Assembly: GCA_003021785.1 (NCBI GenBank)
Contig: PXQU01000013.1
Coordinates: 62,001 to 126,000 of the forward strand
Length of the DNA: 64,000 nucleotides
Origin: Halobacteriales archaeon QH_7_65_31
Lineage (GTDB): Archaea > Halobacteriota > Halobacteria > Halobacteriales > Haloarculaceae
Direction: 5' to 3'
Both the position numbers and the translations under genes were made by a program. This document shows positions 17,864-27,101 of this stretch, piece after piece (position 1 is the stretch's first letter; each line of letters begins with the position of its first letter). The notes beneath the pieces were generated by a model. That model ran no database searches. It saw only the letters and a program-made list of their open reading frames with translations, and had not been told where the DNA came from.

Positions 17864-18609
17864 CCCTCGTCGCGTCCCTCGGTCGCGCCGCTCTCGTGTC
17901 GTGCCAGCGCGGCGTCGAGCGTGAGATCACCGCGTGCCACCCGCCGTGCGAGCCCGTCGTCGATACTGCGGTCGGTGTCGCTCCGCTCTCGCGACTGTCG
18001 CTTGATCTGGCTGATCTCGCCGTCGGTCGGTTCGATATTCCGCCCGTCGGTCTCGTCGCCGGCGATGCGCGCGATGTTGACGGCCGCGAGCACGTCGCCC
18101 ATCCCGCGAGCACCGGGACCGAGTGCCGGTGTCGTCCCCGTTTCGTCCACGATCTCGACCGTGTAGCCGGCGAGCGCGTCGATGATGCGCGCGCTCTGGA
18201 GCCGGGAGCCGTCACCGACCCGGACGAGCGGATCGCTCGCGCCGTCAAGCTCCCGCGCGATCGTCTCGCCTACGGCGTCGAGCGGGACGTGGAACGCGGC
18301 GACGACCGTATCCCCGACGAGGACCGCGATACCGGGGCGGTCGCCCGGATCGATACCGACGACGGTTCGTCCCTCGTCCGCCCGGAGAAACGCGAGCGCC
18401 TCCTCGACGCCGCGTCGGGGGTCGTCTGCCGTCGCGCGGACGACCGGGGCGACGTCGGGAACGGCGTCGTCGCTCCCGGCGATGAGTACCTCGCAGTCCG
18501 GGATCTCGTCCGTCGTCGGATCGACGGTGGTGAACGTGACGTTGCGCGCGTCGAGTTCGGCCACCAGCCCGTGGTACAGTTCGAAATCCGTCGTGGCGAC
18601 GACGAGCAC
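17860..18609 (-). CDS. Archaeal protein with RuvC-like fold motif
   Basis: About 249 aa from a GTG at 18609. It contains VVGIDPGDRPGIAVLVGDT near residue 85-100, which resembles the first strand and Asp of RNase H/RuvC-type folds. An Arg/Glu-rich C-terminus (SQIKRQSRERSDTDRSIDD and on) follows. The frame stays open further upstream, but those residues run into the divergent radB start and have no family character. Nuclease activity is an inference from the one motif; the rest of the active-site acids is not clearly seen. Confidence 0.55.
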   Translation of the reverse strand: MLVVATTDFELYHGLVAELDARNVTFTTVDPTTDEIPDCEVLIAGSDDAVPDVAPVVRATADDPRRGVEEALAFLRADEGRTVVGIDPGDRPGIAVLVGDTVVAAFHVPLDAVGETIARELDGASDPLVRVGDGSRLQSARIIDALAGYTVEIVDETGTTPALGPGARGMGDVLAAVNIARIAGDETDGRNIEPTDGEISQIKRQSRERSDTDRSIDDGLARRVARGDLTLDAALARHESGATEGRDEG

Positions 18610-18685
18610 GGACGCAGTTAACGCGGGGCGAGCAAAAGCGACGCGGGAAACGGGTGTTTTTCCCAAGCGGCGTCGAACCGCCGGT

Positions 18686-19384
18686 GTGAGCGAGCCGATT
18701 CCGACGGGATGTGCGAGTATCGACGGACTGCTCGGCGGGGGGTTTGAGCGCGGAGCCGTGACACAGCTGTACGGTCCGCCCGCCGCCGGCAAGACGAATC
18801 TCGCACTCGCTGCTGCCACGGCGATCGCCGCAAGCGGTGAGAAGAGCCTCTACATCGACACCGAGGGCGTCTCGGTCGATCGCTTCGAGCAGCTGGCAGC
18901 GACCGACGCCGGCGAGGAGCAGTCGGTCGAAGCGATCGCCGGTCGAGTCATCATCTCCGACGCGCTCGACTTCCAAGAGCAGGAAGAGGCCGTCCGCGAC
19001 GCGGAGGCGTTCGCCGATCAGGTCGAGCTCATCGTGCTCGACTCCGCGACCGGGTTCTACCGGCTCGAACGCGACAGCGACGGCGGCGGCGAGACGCTCC
19101 GAGCCGTGGCCCGACAGCTCACACATCTCCTCTCGCTCGCGCGGAAACACGGGATCGCCGTCGTCGCGACGAATCAGGTGTTCACCGATCCCGACAGCGA
19201 CTCCGACCGCGTGAAGCCGCTCGGCGGGAACACCCTCACGCACTGGTCCGGGGCCGTGCTCCGGGTCGAGCGGTTTCGCGGCGGGGTGCGGCGCGCGACG
19301 CTCGAAAAACACCGATCGAAGCCCGCCGGCGAGACCGCTCGCTTCGAGATCACCGGCGATGGGCTGGAGACCGTCGAGGACTAA
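18686..19384 (+). CDS. radB: RadB recombinase paralogue
   Basis: 232 aa, GTG start. RecA-fold ATPase of archaea that helps RadA in recombination. Walker A is GPPAAGKTN (residues 30-38) and Walker B is ELIVLDSATGFY. The N-terminal helix-hairpin-helix domain of RadA is absent, as usual for RadB. VVATNQVFTDPD and LGGNTLTHWSGAVLRVER are the expected L2 and core blocks. It overlaps nothing; its start lies 76 bp from the divergent gene. Confidence 0.92.
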   Translation: MSEPIPTGCASIDGLLGGGFERGAVTQLYGPPAAGKTNLALAAATAIAASGEKSLYIDTEGVSVDRFEQLAATDAGEEQSVEAIAGRVIISDALDFQEQEEAVRDAEAFADQVELIVLDSATGFYRLERDSDGGGETLRAVARQLTHLLSLARKHGIAVVATNQVFTDPDSDSDRVKPLGGNTLTHWSGAVLRVERFRGGVRRATLEKHRSKPAGETARFEITGDGLETVED

Positions 19385-19803
19385 ACCGAGGCGTCACGCG
19401 CGGTGAGCGTCCCCACGTCGACGCGGACCAGCACGTCGTCGGGGTCGAGGGTGAGCTTCTCACCCGCGACGCCCCACGCTTCGGGGCCGTCGCCGTCGAG
19501 ATAGTTCGGCAGAATACGACGGGCGGCGGCGTTGATCTCGTCTGTCTCCTCGACGACGGTGGCGGTCCCCCGAACCGAGACGTGCCAGTCTCGCTCGGGG
19601 TCGCAAATCGACAGCGCGACCTTCGGGTTCTCGCGGACGTCCGCCACCTTCTCGCCGCCGCCGAGGAACTCCAGCAGATCGCGGTCTGTGTCGTAGCCGT
19701 ACCAAACCGGTGTAACGTGCGGATCCGTTCCGCTCACGGTGGCGACGTGAGCGACGTGCTCCGTGTCAGCCACCAGTTCGATCGCATCGCTGTCGAGTGT
19801 CAT
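19381..19803 (-). CDS. Pyridoxamine-5'-phosphate-oxidase-like flavin/F420 protein
   Basis: 140 aa. It has the split-barrel PNPOx layout: HVAHVATVSGTDPHVTPVWYG, then LLEFLGGGEKVADVRENPKV and VSVRGTATVVEETDEINAAA. Members bind FMN, F420 or haem; in archaea many are F420-linked reductases. The ATG at 19803 is chosen because the barrel starts soon after it. It is convergent with radB, overlapping its end by 4 bp. Substrate unknown. Confidence 0.8.
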   Translation of the reverse strand: MTLDSDAIELVADTEHVAHVATVSGTDPHVTPVWYGYDTDRDLLEFLGGGEKVADVRENPKVALSICDPERDWHVSVRGTATVVEETDEINAAARRILPNYLDGDGPEAWGVAGEKLTLDPDDVLVRVDVGTLTARDASV

Positions 19804-19899
19804 ACCGGGGCTACGCCGGCCCACCGGAAGAGGAACGAAGAATCGGCCGTAATTGCCGGCTCCCTGACGGGGAATGTGACACCGCGGCGATAGCTGGGT

Positions 19900-20220
19900 A
19901 TGGAGAGTCCACTGGCGAACGAGATCGTCGTCGGGCGCATCGAGTCGGCCGAGGCGTTCGAGGCGGCGCGAAAGCCGAAGCTCGCGAAGCTCGAAATCGA
20001 TCTCGGCGACGAGACCGTACGGTCGGCCGCACAGCTGCTGTATCACCACGAAATCGACGAGCTACCCGGAACGCGCGTCTGCTGTGTGACCGATCTGGGC
20101 ACAGTTACCATCGCCGGCTACACGTCAGAGGTGCTGACCGTCGGTGTGCCCGGCGAGGACGGCAACCCGGTGCTCGTCACGCCGTCGACGGACGTGCCGC
20201 TCGGGGGCGTCCTGTACTGA
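19900..20220 (+). CDS. csaA: CsaA-like tRNA-binding domain protein
   Basis: 106 aa single OB fold of the EMAPII/MetG C-terminal type. Seen: EIVVGRIESAEAFEAARKPK, KLAKLEIDLGDETVRSAAQL, then LPGTRVCCVTDLGT and GVPGEDGNPVLVTPS. Such stand-alone domains are called CsaA (export chaperone, or a tRNA-binding protein). It is divergent from the PNPOx-like gene with 96 bp between the starts. Confidence 0.8.
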   Translation: MESPLANEIVVGRIESAEAFEAARKPKLAKLEIDLGDETVRSAAQLLYHHEIDELPGTRVCCVTDLGTVTIAGYTSEVLTVGVPGEDGNPVLVTPSTDVPLGGVLY

Positions 20221-20265
20221 GTCTGTAGTCGTGCGTCGGGAGCGCAGTCGGGTCGCCGGTCGGAC

Positions 20266-20997
20266 TCAGAGCGACTCGGAGCGGACGAACCAGACGCGGG
20301 CCGAGAGGCTCAGAAACACCGCGAACATAGTCAGGATGACGGCGAACCCCGCGGCGAGATCGTGTGCGGCGATGTCGTGGGTGATCGCACCGCCGACGTA
20401 CTCGGCGTTCAGGACGGTGTGATGTGGGCTGTCACCGATGACCGGGACGAAGTAGTCGACGACATCGTTGAAGCCGTACCACGCGAGCGCGACGGCGACG
20501 CCGCCGATCGGGAAGTCGGCGTAGCGAGGAATGAGGAAGCCCTGAACCACCATCGCGGCGTGGCTCCAGATGAGAAACTGATACAGCCACAGCGGGGTCG
20601 CGCCCTGCCCCTCGATGACCAGCTGGACGAACGGGGCCCACGCACCGAGCTTGAGACAGCCGAAGAAGGCGAGCGCGTGAAGCCACGGCACGTCGTAGTC
20701 GAGCCGCCACGCGACGAGCGAACACGCGATGAAGAGGGTCGCGACGGGGGAGTCGGGGACGAGCGGCCACGCGAGACGCGCGGTGCGCTCGAACTGCGGG
20801 AGATAGTAGTAGAAGCCTGCGATCGTCCCGAGGAGATTGACGAGCGCGATCGGCCACGCGAGCCGGAGGCCGACGGCGGCCAGCCAGTCGGGAAGCGGGT
20901 CGAGATACCACGGCAGCTCGCGCTCCGGCGGATCGATATCACCGCCCGGTGTGCGCGCCGCCAGCGCGTCGAGCCGGCGACCGAGCGAGTCGAGCAT
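20266..20997 (-). CDS. DUF1405 family integral membrane protein
   Basis: 243 aa with about six spans. N-terminal charged region, PIALVNLLGTIAGFYYYLPQ as first span with the family's G-x-x-Y-G-like tyrosines, SLVAWRLDYDVPWLHALAF, and a repeated Trp/Tyr pattern through WLYQFLIWSHAAMVVQGF. This is the layout I know for DUF1405. The family is conserved in Firmicutes and haloarchaea, with no known function. Confidence 0.8.
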   Translation of the reverse strand: MLDSLGRRLDALAARTPGGDIDPPERELPWYLDPLPDWLAAVGLRLAWPIALVNLLGTIAGFYYYLPQFERTARLAWPLVPDSPVATLFIACSLVAWRLDYDVPWLHALAFFGCLKLGAWAPFVQLVIEGQGATPLWLYQFLIWSHAAMVVQGFLIPRYADFPIGGVAVALAWYGFNDVVDYFVPVIGDSPHHTVLNAEYVGGAITHDIAAHDLAAGFAVILTMFAVFLSLSARVWFVRSESL

Positions 20998-21096
20998 ACG
21001 CGAGCGAGGAGCGACCGGGGGAAAAACGCGGCGGAACCGACACCTCCCGTCGGTGGAAGGACACGGGTTAAGTGAGTGAAACCCCTACTATGCTCC

Positions 21097-22002
21097 ATGT
21101 CAGAGACCGATATCGAAGAGCTCCGACGCGGGACGGATCTCGTGAAGCGCGGGTTCGCCAAGATGCAGAAAGGCGGTGTCATCATGGACGTGGTGAACCG
21201 CGAGCAGGCCCGTATCGCTGAGGACGCAGGCGCGGTCGCCGTGATGCATCTCGAATCCGTCCCCGCGGATATCCGCAAACGCGGCGGCGTCGCCCGGATG
21301 GCAGACCCCGGCGCGTTAGAGGAGGTCATCGACGAGGTCTCCGTCCCCGCAATGGGAAAGTGTCGTATCGGTCACACCGCCGAGGCACAGATCCTCGAAG
21401 CCGCCGGCGCGGATATGCTCGACGAGTCGGAGGTGCTCACGCAGGCCGACGACCGCTACCACATCGACAAGCGGGAGTTCACCGCTCCGTTCGTCTGTGG
21501 CGCGCGGAATCTGGGCGAAGCCCTCCGTCGGATCGACGAGGGCGCGGCGATGATCCGAACGAAGGGCGAGGCCGGAACCGGCGACGTGAATCAGGCCGTC
21601 ACCCACCAGCGAAACATCCAGCGCTCCATCCGGAAGCTGTCGGAGATGGCATACGAGGAGCGCGACGAGTGGGCGCGCGACCACGAGGCTCCGCGCGCGC
21701 TCGTCCACGAGACGGCAGACCGCGGTCGGCTCCCGGTCGTCAACTTCGCCGCCGGGGGTATCGCCACGCCGGCCGACGCCGCACTGATGATGCAACACGG
21801 CTGTGACGGCATCTTCGTCGGCTCGGGCATCTTCGGCGCCGAGAACCCCGAGGCGATGGGCGAGGCCGTCGTCGCGGCGGTCAACAACTACGACGATCCC
21901 GAGACGCTGAAGGAGATCGCGAAGTCGCCGGGCAAGGGGATGAGCGGGAAGGCCAACGCCCTGCTTGACGACGAGGAGAAGCTGCAGGGTCGCGGCGTCT
22001 AA
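21097..22002 (+). CDS. pdxS: Pyridoxal 5'-phosphate synthase subunit PdxS
   Basis: 301 aa. With glutaminase PdxT it makes PLP from ribose-5-phosphate, glyceraldehyde-3-phosphate and glutamine-derived ammonia. The sequence is colinear with the family: [36 protein letters not shown] with the active Asp/Lys region, [30 protein letters not shown] (second Lys), and [17 protein letters not shown]. The ATG at 21097 is the normal [13 protein letters not shown] start. pdxT is not adjacent. Confidence 0.95.
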   Translation: MSETDIEELRRGTDLVKRGFAKMQKGGVIMDVVNREQARIAEDAGAVAVMHLESVPADIRKRGGVARMADPGALEEVIDEVSVPAMGKCRIGHTAEAQILEAAGADMLDESEVLTQADDRYHIDKREFTAPFVCGARNLGEALRRIDEGAAMIRTKGEAGTGDVNQAVTHQRNIQRSIRKLSEMAYEERDEWARDHEAPRALVHETADRGRLPVVNFAAGGIATPADAALMMQHGCDGIFVGSGIFGAENPEAMGEAVVAAVNNYDDPETLKEIAKSPGKGMSGKANALLDDEEKLQGRGV

Positions 22003-22029
22003 CGCCGGCTCAGACGAGTTACACTCGCC

Positions 22030-22755
22030 TTACAGCTCGTTTGCGGCGTCGAGCGCGATACCGATAGCGCGTTCGACGTTGTTCTTCGCCTTCTCGGGTA
22101 GCTCCTCGTCGGAGTCGGCCCCTTTCTGCGTGCCGGTGACGAGATTGCCGTCCACTGTACAGATGGCTCCGGCCGCGAGCCCGCGCCGGCGGGCGAGCGA
22201 GAACACCGTCGCCGCCTCCATCTCGATGGCGAGTAAATTCGCCTCGTTCCAGTCCGTAACGTACTCGTCGGACTCGTTGTAGAAGGCGTCGTCCGAGACG
22301 ATGGGACCGACGTGTATCGCCTCGCTGTTCGCTTCGGCTGAGTCGACGAGCGCGGTGAGCGTCCCGTAGTCCGGAACGGCGGGGTATGTGGCCGACTCGT
22401 AGCGTTTCGACGTGCCTTCCGCCTTCGCCGCCCCGGTCGCGACGATCATGTCGCCGATCTCGATTTCCGCCTGAAGCGCGCCGATAGTGCCGACGCGGAT
22501 GAACGTCTCGACGCCGACGTTGGCGAGCTCCTCGACGGCGATCGCCGCGGAGGGACAGCCGATACCGGTCGAGCAGATGGTCAGCGCTCGCCCCTCGTAG
22601 CGTGCGTTGACGAGTTTGTACTCGCGGTTCTCCGCGACCGTCTCGACGTCGTCACACTGGGCGGCGATTCGCTCGACCCGGCCCGGATCGCCCGGCACGA
22701 GCGCGATGTCGTTCACGTCACCCTCTTCGACGAGCAGATGCGGCTGTTTCGCCAT
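22030..22755 (-). CDS. udp: Nucleoside phosphorylase (uridine phosphorylase type)
   Basis: 241 aa. It carries the NP-I fold marks: VPGDPGRVERIAAQCDD, the phosphate loop ICSTGIGCPSAAIAVEEL, FIRVGTIGALQAEIEIGD, and the base/ribose site LLAIEMEAATVFSLA. Splits uridine (or another pyrimidine/purine nucleoside) with phosphate. The uridine preference is inferred from overall likeness only. The gene is convergent with pdxS, 27 bp apart. Confidence 0.88.
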   Translation of the reverse strand: MAKQPHLLVEEGDVNDIALVPGDPGRVERIAAQCDDVETVAENREYKLVNARYEGRALTICSTGIGCPSAAIAVEELANVGVETFIRVGTIGALQAEIEIGDMIVATGAAKAEGTSKRYESATYPAVPDYGTLTALVDSAEANSEAIHVGPIVSDDAFYNESDEYVTDWNEANLLAIEMEAATVFSLARRRGLAAGAICTVDGNLVTGTQKGADSDEELPEKAKNNVERAIGIALDAANEL

Positions 22756-22844
22756 ACGCACGTCTCACGGCGACAGAGTAAGAGTGGTCCGTTCGCGTCC
22801 GTCCGAACCCGGCGGCTTTTCTCCGCGCCCGGCGAACGCTCGGT

Positions 22845-23933
22845 ATGCCGCATCTCTTCGACGAGCTCGAACTGCGCGAGACGACGATCCGGAACCGCAT
22901 CGCCGTCTCTCCGATGTGTCAGTACTCCTGTGAGGGGAAAGACGGGCTCGCGACCGACTGGCATCAGGCCCATCTGGGCTCGCGAGCGACGGGCGGCGCG
23001 GGACTCATCATCAGCGAGGCCGCCGCCGTCGAGCCGCGCGGTCGCATCTCGCCGCGCGATCTGGGTATCTGGTCACGGGAGCACGCCGACGCGCTCGCCG
23101 ACACGACGGCGTTCGTGAAGAAACACGGCGCGACACCAGCTATTCAGCTGGCTCACGCCGGGCGGAAGGCGTCCACGTACCGACCCTCGGCCCGTAGCGA
23201 CCGAACCACTGTCGCCGGCGAGGACGGGTGGACGCCGGTCGGACCGACCGCGGAGCCGTACCCGTACGATCAGCCGCTCGACACCCATCGGCTCTCGGTC
23301 GACGAGATTCAGGATGTCATCGACTCGTTCCGCGAGGCGGCCGAACACGCCCTCGACGCCGGCTTCGAGGCCGCCGAGGTCCACGGTGCACACGGCTATC
23401 TCCTCCACGAGTTCTACTCCCCGGTCACGAACACGCGAGAGGACGAGTACGGCGGCGACTTCGCGGGTCGGACGCGGCTCGTTCGCGAGGTCACTCGCGC
23501 GGTGCGAGCGGTGTGGCCCGACGACAAGCCCGTGCTCGTCCGGCTGTCGGCGACCGACTGGATGGGCGAGGAGAACTGGACCGTCGAGGACACGGCCCGG
23601 CTCGCTCCTCTACTCGCCGAGGACGGGGCCGATCTGCTGGACATCTCCGGCGGTGCGAACCACCCGGACCAGCAGATTCCACACACCGGCCCGCATTATC
23701 AGGTCCCGTACGCCGAGCAGGTGCGCGACGCGCTCACCGATACCGACTGTGCCGTCGGCGCGGTCGGTGCAATAAACACCGCTCCGGGAGCCGATGCAGT
23801 CGTTCGCAACGGGCGTGCCGATCTCGTGTTGCAGGCGCGACAGAATCTCTACGATCCGAACTTCCCGCTCCACGCCGCCGAGGAGCTGGGCGTCGAGCCA
23901 CCGGTTCCGCGCCAGTACCGGCGCGGCTTCTGA
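22845..23933 (+). CDS. Old-yellow-enzyme family NADH:flavin oxidoreductase (YqjM type)
   Basis: 362 aa FMN TIM barrel. VSPMCQYSCEGKDGLATDWH near residue 23 has the YqjM-class Cys, then AIQLAHAGRKAS (substrate His-Ala-Gly-Arg), EVHGAHGYLLHEFYSP (active-site His-x-x-His-Gly-Tyr) and VNxREDEYGGDF-like NTREDEYGGDF. The family reduces activated C=C bonds. Physiological substrate unknown. Confidence 0.9.
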   Translation: MPHLFDELELRETTIRNRIAVSPMCQYSCEGKDGLATDWHQAHLGSRATGGAGLIISEAAAVEPRGRISPRDLGIWSREHADALADTTAFVKKHGATPAIQLAHAGRKASTYRPSARSDRTTVAGEDGWTPVGPTAEPYPYDQPLDTHRLSVDEIQDVIDSFREAAEHALDAGFEAAEVHGAHGYLLHEFYSPVTNTREDEYGGDFAGRTRLVREVTRAVRAVWPDDKPVLVRLSATDWMGEENWTVEDTARLAPLLAEDGADLLDISGGANHPDQQIPHTGPHYQVPYAEQVRDALTDTDCAVGAVGAINTAPGADAVVRNGRADLVLQARQNLYDPNFPLHAAEELGVEPPVPRQYRRGF

Positions 23934-23990
23934 TCGCCGGGGAGTATCCTACCGCGCGAGCGACGGAGAAACGGGTCGCAACCGGATGGC

Positions 23991-25331
23991 TCAGTCGTTA
24001 CTGACGCCGAGCTGATCGAGCACCGCAGGCGGCATCTGCTGGCGGACGGCGTCCGGGATCTCGTCCGGCTCGGCGTTCGCGAGCTGGCTCGGTGCGCCGT
24101 CCGTGGGATCGAACAGCTGGAGGGCGGTGTGGATGGTGGTCCAGTCGTCCTCCTCGGCGGCGTCGCGGAGACTCTGTGTCGGTGCGGCGAGCAGCTGTGA
24201 GACGAGGGTGTCGGCCATCGCCTCGACCGTCGCGCGCTGCTCGTCGGTGAGACCGTCGGCTTCGAGCTTCGAGAGCGCGGTCGAGAGCTCGCGGTCTTTC
24301 ATCCGCTCGGCTCCCTCGTACATCGCCGAGATCACCTCGTCGGCTCGCTTGCGCTTGTACTGGGCGAGCAGATGGTCGAGTTCAGTCGCGATGATCTCCT
24401 CTACCTCGTTGGCGGCGGTCTGTCGGGACGCGAGTGTGGCGTCGGTGAGCGAGCGAAGATCGTCGAGATCGCGCACGTCGACCCCAGTGACGCCAGCGGC
24501 ACTCGCCGCGACGTCACGCGGCTGGGCGATATCGATGATGAACGTCGTGCCGGCGTTGCGTAGCGTCTCGCCGTCGAGCACGGGCGTCGACGAGCCGGTC
24601 GCGGTGACGACGACGTCCGCCTCGGTGACGGCGACGGGTAACGCGTCGAGTCCGACGGCAGACACGTGCGCGCCGAGCGTGTCGGCGACGTGTTCGGCGC
24701 GCTCGCGGGTCCGGTTCGCGACGATGACCTCGGCCGCGGACTCCGAGAAGGAGCGCGCCGCGAGCGTTCCCATCTCGCCGGCGCCGACGACCAGCGCGGT
24801 CGCGTCTTCGAGCGCGGACTCCGTGGCAGCGAGTCGGGCCGCGGCGGAGCCGAGCGAGACGACGCCCTCGTTGATGGCCGTCTCGGATCGGGCGCGTTCG
24901 CCGACGTGGAGCGACTTCAGTAATGCGTCGTCGAGTACCGGGCCGAGCGTGCCGGCCGTTCGTGCAGTGTCGTAGGCGGTGCGGAGCTGGCCGAGGATCT
25001 GGTCTTCGCCGATGATGAGCGACTCAAGCCCGCAGGCGACACGGAGCAGCTGTTCGAGCGACTCCTCGTGACCGAGCTCGCGAACGGTGTCGGCCGGCGC
25101 GTCGGCCACGTACTCGGCGAGCACCTCCCGCCCGCGGGTCTCCTCGTCGGTGACGACGTACGCCTCCGCGCGGTTGCAGGTCTGGAGGGCGAACGCCTCC
25201 TCGACGCCCGGGCGGGCGAGCAGCTGCTCGACCGCTTCCCGCTCGTCGAGCGAGCAGACGGCTTCGATATCGTCGATAGACGCGGAGCTGTGAGAGACGC
25301 TAACACCGGAGACGAGAGCGGAATCTGTCAC
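23991..25331 (-). CDS. hemA: Glutamyl-tRNA reductase
   Basis: 446 aa. First enzyme of the C5 route to 5-aminolevulinate, reducing Glu-tRNA to glutamate-1-semialdehyde with NADPH. Catalytic Cys52 is in LQTCNRAEAYVV, then GLESLIIGEDQILGQL, the NADP fold VVGAGEMGTLAARS, and VIVANRTRERAEHVA. The C-terminal helical dimerisation domain follows. It is the third gene of an operon: its ATG overlaps the stop of the Met8-like gene by 4 bp. Confidence 0.96.
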   Translation of the reverse strand: MTDSALVSGVSVSHSSASIDDIEAVCSLDEREAVEQLLARPGVEEAFALQTCNRAEAYVVTDEETRGREVLAEYVADAPADTVRELGHEESLEQLLRVACGLESLIIGEDQILGQLRTAYDTARTAGTLGPVLDDALLKSLHVGERARSETAINEGVVSLGSAAARLAATESALEDATALVVGAGEMGTLAARSFSESAAEVIVANRTRERAEHVADTLGAHVSAVGLDALPVAVTEADVVVTATGSSTPVLDGETLRNAGTTFIIDIAQPRDVAASAAGVTGVDVRDLDDLRSLTDATLASRQTAANEVEEIIATELDHLLAQYKRKRADEVISAMYEGAERMKDRELSTALSKLEADGLTDEQRATVEAMADTLVSQLLAAPTQSLRDAAEEDDWTTIHTALQLFDPTDGAPSQLANAEPDEIPDAVRQQMPPAVLDQLGVSND

Positions 25332-25975
25332 GTAGTATCACCCAGTATATCGCTGACGACGCGGTCGGCTCGTTGCTGTGCTTTGGCCCCTCCCGTACCT
25401 AAATGCTTCCAAACCCTATCGTCTCGAACCACCGCCCGAATCGCGTTGCGGCGGCGGGCCGGCGCGACGGAATCGGCCTGTAATCGGTCGCGAATCGCTC
25501 CCGCGAGCGCCGCCATCTCGCCGGCGTGTTCGGTCTCCGCTCCGATCTGCTCGCGCAGGTACTTCGAGAGAGCCGGAGCAGTCCCCCCGGTCGAGACCGA
25601 GACGGTCACGTCACCGTCACGCACCGTCGCTGGCACGACCACGCTGCCGTTCTCGCGCTCCCCGTGGATGTCGGTCCGGTTGACGAGGACGTTCCGCGCT
25701 CGCGCGTCGGATTCGATGCGGGCGTTCAGCGTCCCGTCGTCCGTCGCCGCGACGACGAGTGCTGGCTCCGTTCGGTCGAGCCAAGCGTCGATGTCCGCTG
25801 GCTCGGGCGCTCCGCGAACGAACTCGGCGTCGCCGAACTCGGCGTCTGCGAAGTCGGGCGCGACGACGACGACCCGCGCCTCGCGGGTGAATCGTCGAGC
25901 CTTGCGCGCACCGACGGGTCCACCGCCGAAGACGAGCACCGTCTCGCCAGCGAAATCGTGAAGCAGCGGGATCAC
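25328..25975 (-). CDS. Precorrin-2 dehydrogenase / sirohydrochlorin ferrochelatase (Met8 type)
   Basis: 215 aa with a GTG start that overlaps the ahbAB stop by 4 bp. NAD fold ETVLVFGGGPVGARKARRF, then VVAATDDGTLNARI, NRTDIHGERENG, and VSTGGTAPALSKYLREQ, the CysG/Met8 signature. It oxidises precorrin-2 to sirohydrochlorin and may insert iron, giving siroheme, the substrate of the next pathway step (AhbAB). Overlapping genes on both sides show one operon. Confidence 0.93.
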   Translation of the reverse strand: MIPLLHDFAGETVLVFGGGPVGARKARRFTREARVVVVAPDFADAEFGDAEFVRGAPEPADIDAWLDRTEPALVVAATDDGTLNARIESDARARNVLVNRTDIHGERENGSVVVPATVRDGDVTVSVSTGGTAPALSKYLREQIGAETEHAGEMAALAGAIRDRLQADSVAPARRRNAIRAVVRDDRVWKHLGTGGAKAQQRADRVVSDILGDTT

Positions 25976-27057
25976 GCCGACTCCTCGGTCTCGACCGTGT
26001 TCGCCGTCGCGCGCTCGTCCAGCCGGATCCCCGTCTTCTTGAGGATGCGCGTCGAGAACAGCGAGTCCCACTCGTCGTCGTCCACGTCCCAGTGGTCGGC
26101 CATCACGTCACGCACCTGTCGGATGCGCCGCTGGCTCTCCGCCTCGTCGCGCCCGTGTGTCATCGCGAAGAAGTTGTACGGCCACACGCCTTCGTGACGG
26201 GGGCGACGGTAACAGTGGGTGACGAACTCCAGCGCCGCGATCTCGGGACCGACCTCGTCGACGAGATCGTCGGGGACGTTCCAGACCGTCATCCCGTTTT
26301 CCGTGTAGCCGAGCGCGTAGTGGTTCGGGATCACACCGACCCGGCGCACCTTCCCCTCCGCGTCGAACCGCTTGATCGTCTCCGTGACCCACGCGACCGG
26401 CTTGTCGATCTCGGCGGCGATATCGGCGTACGGTGTTCGCGTGGTCGGGAACCCGTCCTGTATCGCCATCACCAGCTCGTACTCGTCGGGCGCGAGCGAC
26501 TGCCGGTCGGTCGGCGTCACGTCCGGCCCGAGCTGTGAGAGGTCGAGATCGCCGTCGGGAACCGGCCCGTCGAGCAGGAACTTCGCCCCGACGTGGAACT
26601 CCCGTCGCTTCGGCATGTCGTACGTCTCCTGACCGGTCCGCTCCTCGATGCGTTCGAGCACGTCGCTCACGCCGTCGCTGTCGGCGACGGAGACGACGAA
26701 CCACATATTCAGATACGGGTGTTCGCGCTCGTAGTTGTGGGCGACTTCCCGGAACTCGTTCACCTGCTCGGCGATCTCGTCGTAGCGGTCCTCGGGGGCG
26801 TGCAGCGCGACGAGCGAGGCCGCGCCGCCGATCTCCTCGGCGTTGACGAGCGCGCCGTACCGCGAGAGCGCACCGGCATCGACCATCTCGGTGAGGCGGG
26901 CGTGAAGCGCCGCCGCGTCGATATCGACGCCGCGATCGCGGAGGCCGGCGGCGGCCGGTTCAAAGGGGGCTTCGACGACCGGAAATCCGCCCTGGAAGGC
27001 GTTCACGATCGCGCGGTCGAGACGGTCGAACTCGTAGTCGACGGGGCCGCGGCTCAT
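25972..27057 (-). CDS. ahbAB: Siroheme decarboxylase, AhbA-AhbB fusion
   Basis: 361 aa. Two Lrp/AsnC-like units in tandem (about 1-185 and 190-361), each with an N-terminal helix-turn-helix remnant and an alpha/beta domain. FREVAHNYEREHPYLNMWFV in the first and FVTHCYRRPRHEGVWPYNFF in the second are the His/Arg-rich siroheme-decarboxylase blocks of the B- and A-type subunits. The family turns siroheme into didecarboxysiroheme for the archaeal siroheme-dependent haem route. It heads an operon with Met8 and HemA, which fits haem synthesis. Starts with ATG at 27057. Confidence 0.93.
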   Translation of the reverse strand: MSRGPVDYEFDRLDRAIVNAFQGGFPVVEAPFEPAAAGLRDRGVDIDAAALHARLTEMVDAGALSRYGALVNAEEIGGAASLVALHAPEDRYDEIAEQVNEFREVAHNYEREHPYLNMWFVVSVADSDGVSDVLERIEERTGQETYDMPKRREFHVGAKFLLDGPVPDGDLDLSQLGPDVTPTDRQSLAPDEYELVMAIQDGFPTTRTPYADIAAEIDKPVAWVTETIKRFDAEGKVRRVGVIPNHYALGYTENGMTVWNVPDDLVDEVGPEIAALEFVTHCYRRPRHEGVWPYNFFAMTHGRDEAESQRRIRQVRDVMADHWDVDDDEWDSLFSTRILKKTGIRLDERATANTVETEESA

Positions 27058-27101
27058 TGTCTCTGCTGGGGGCTACCGAAGGTTAAGCCCCTCGCTGTCG
27101 G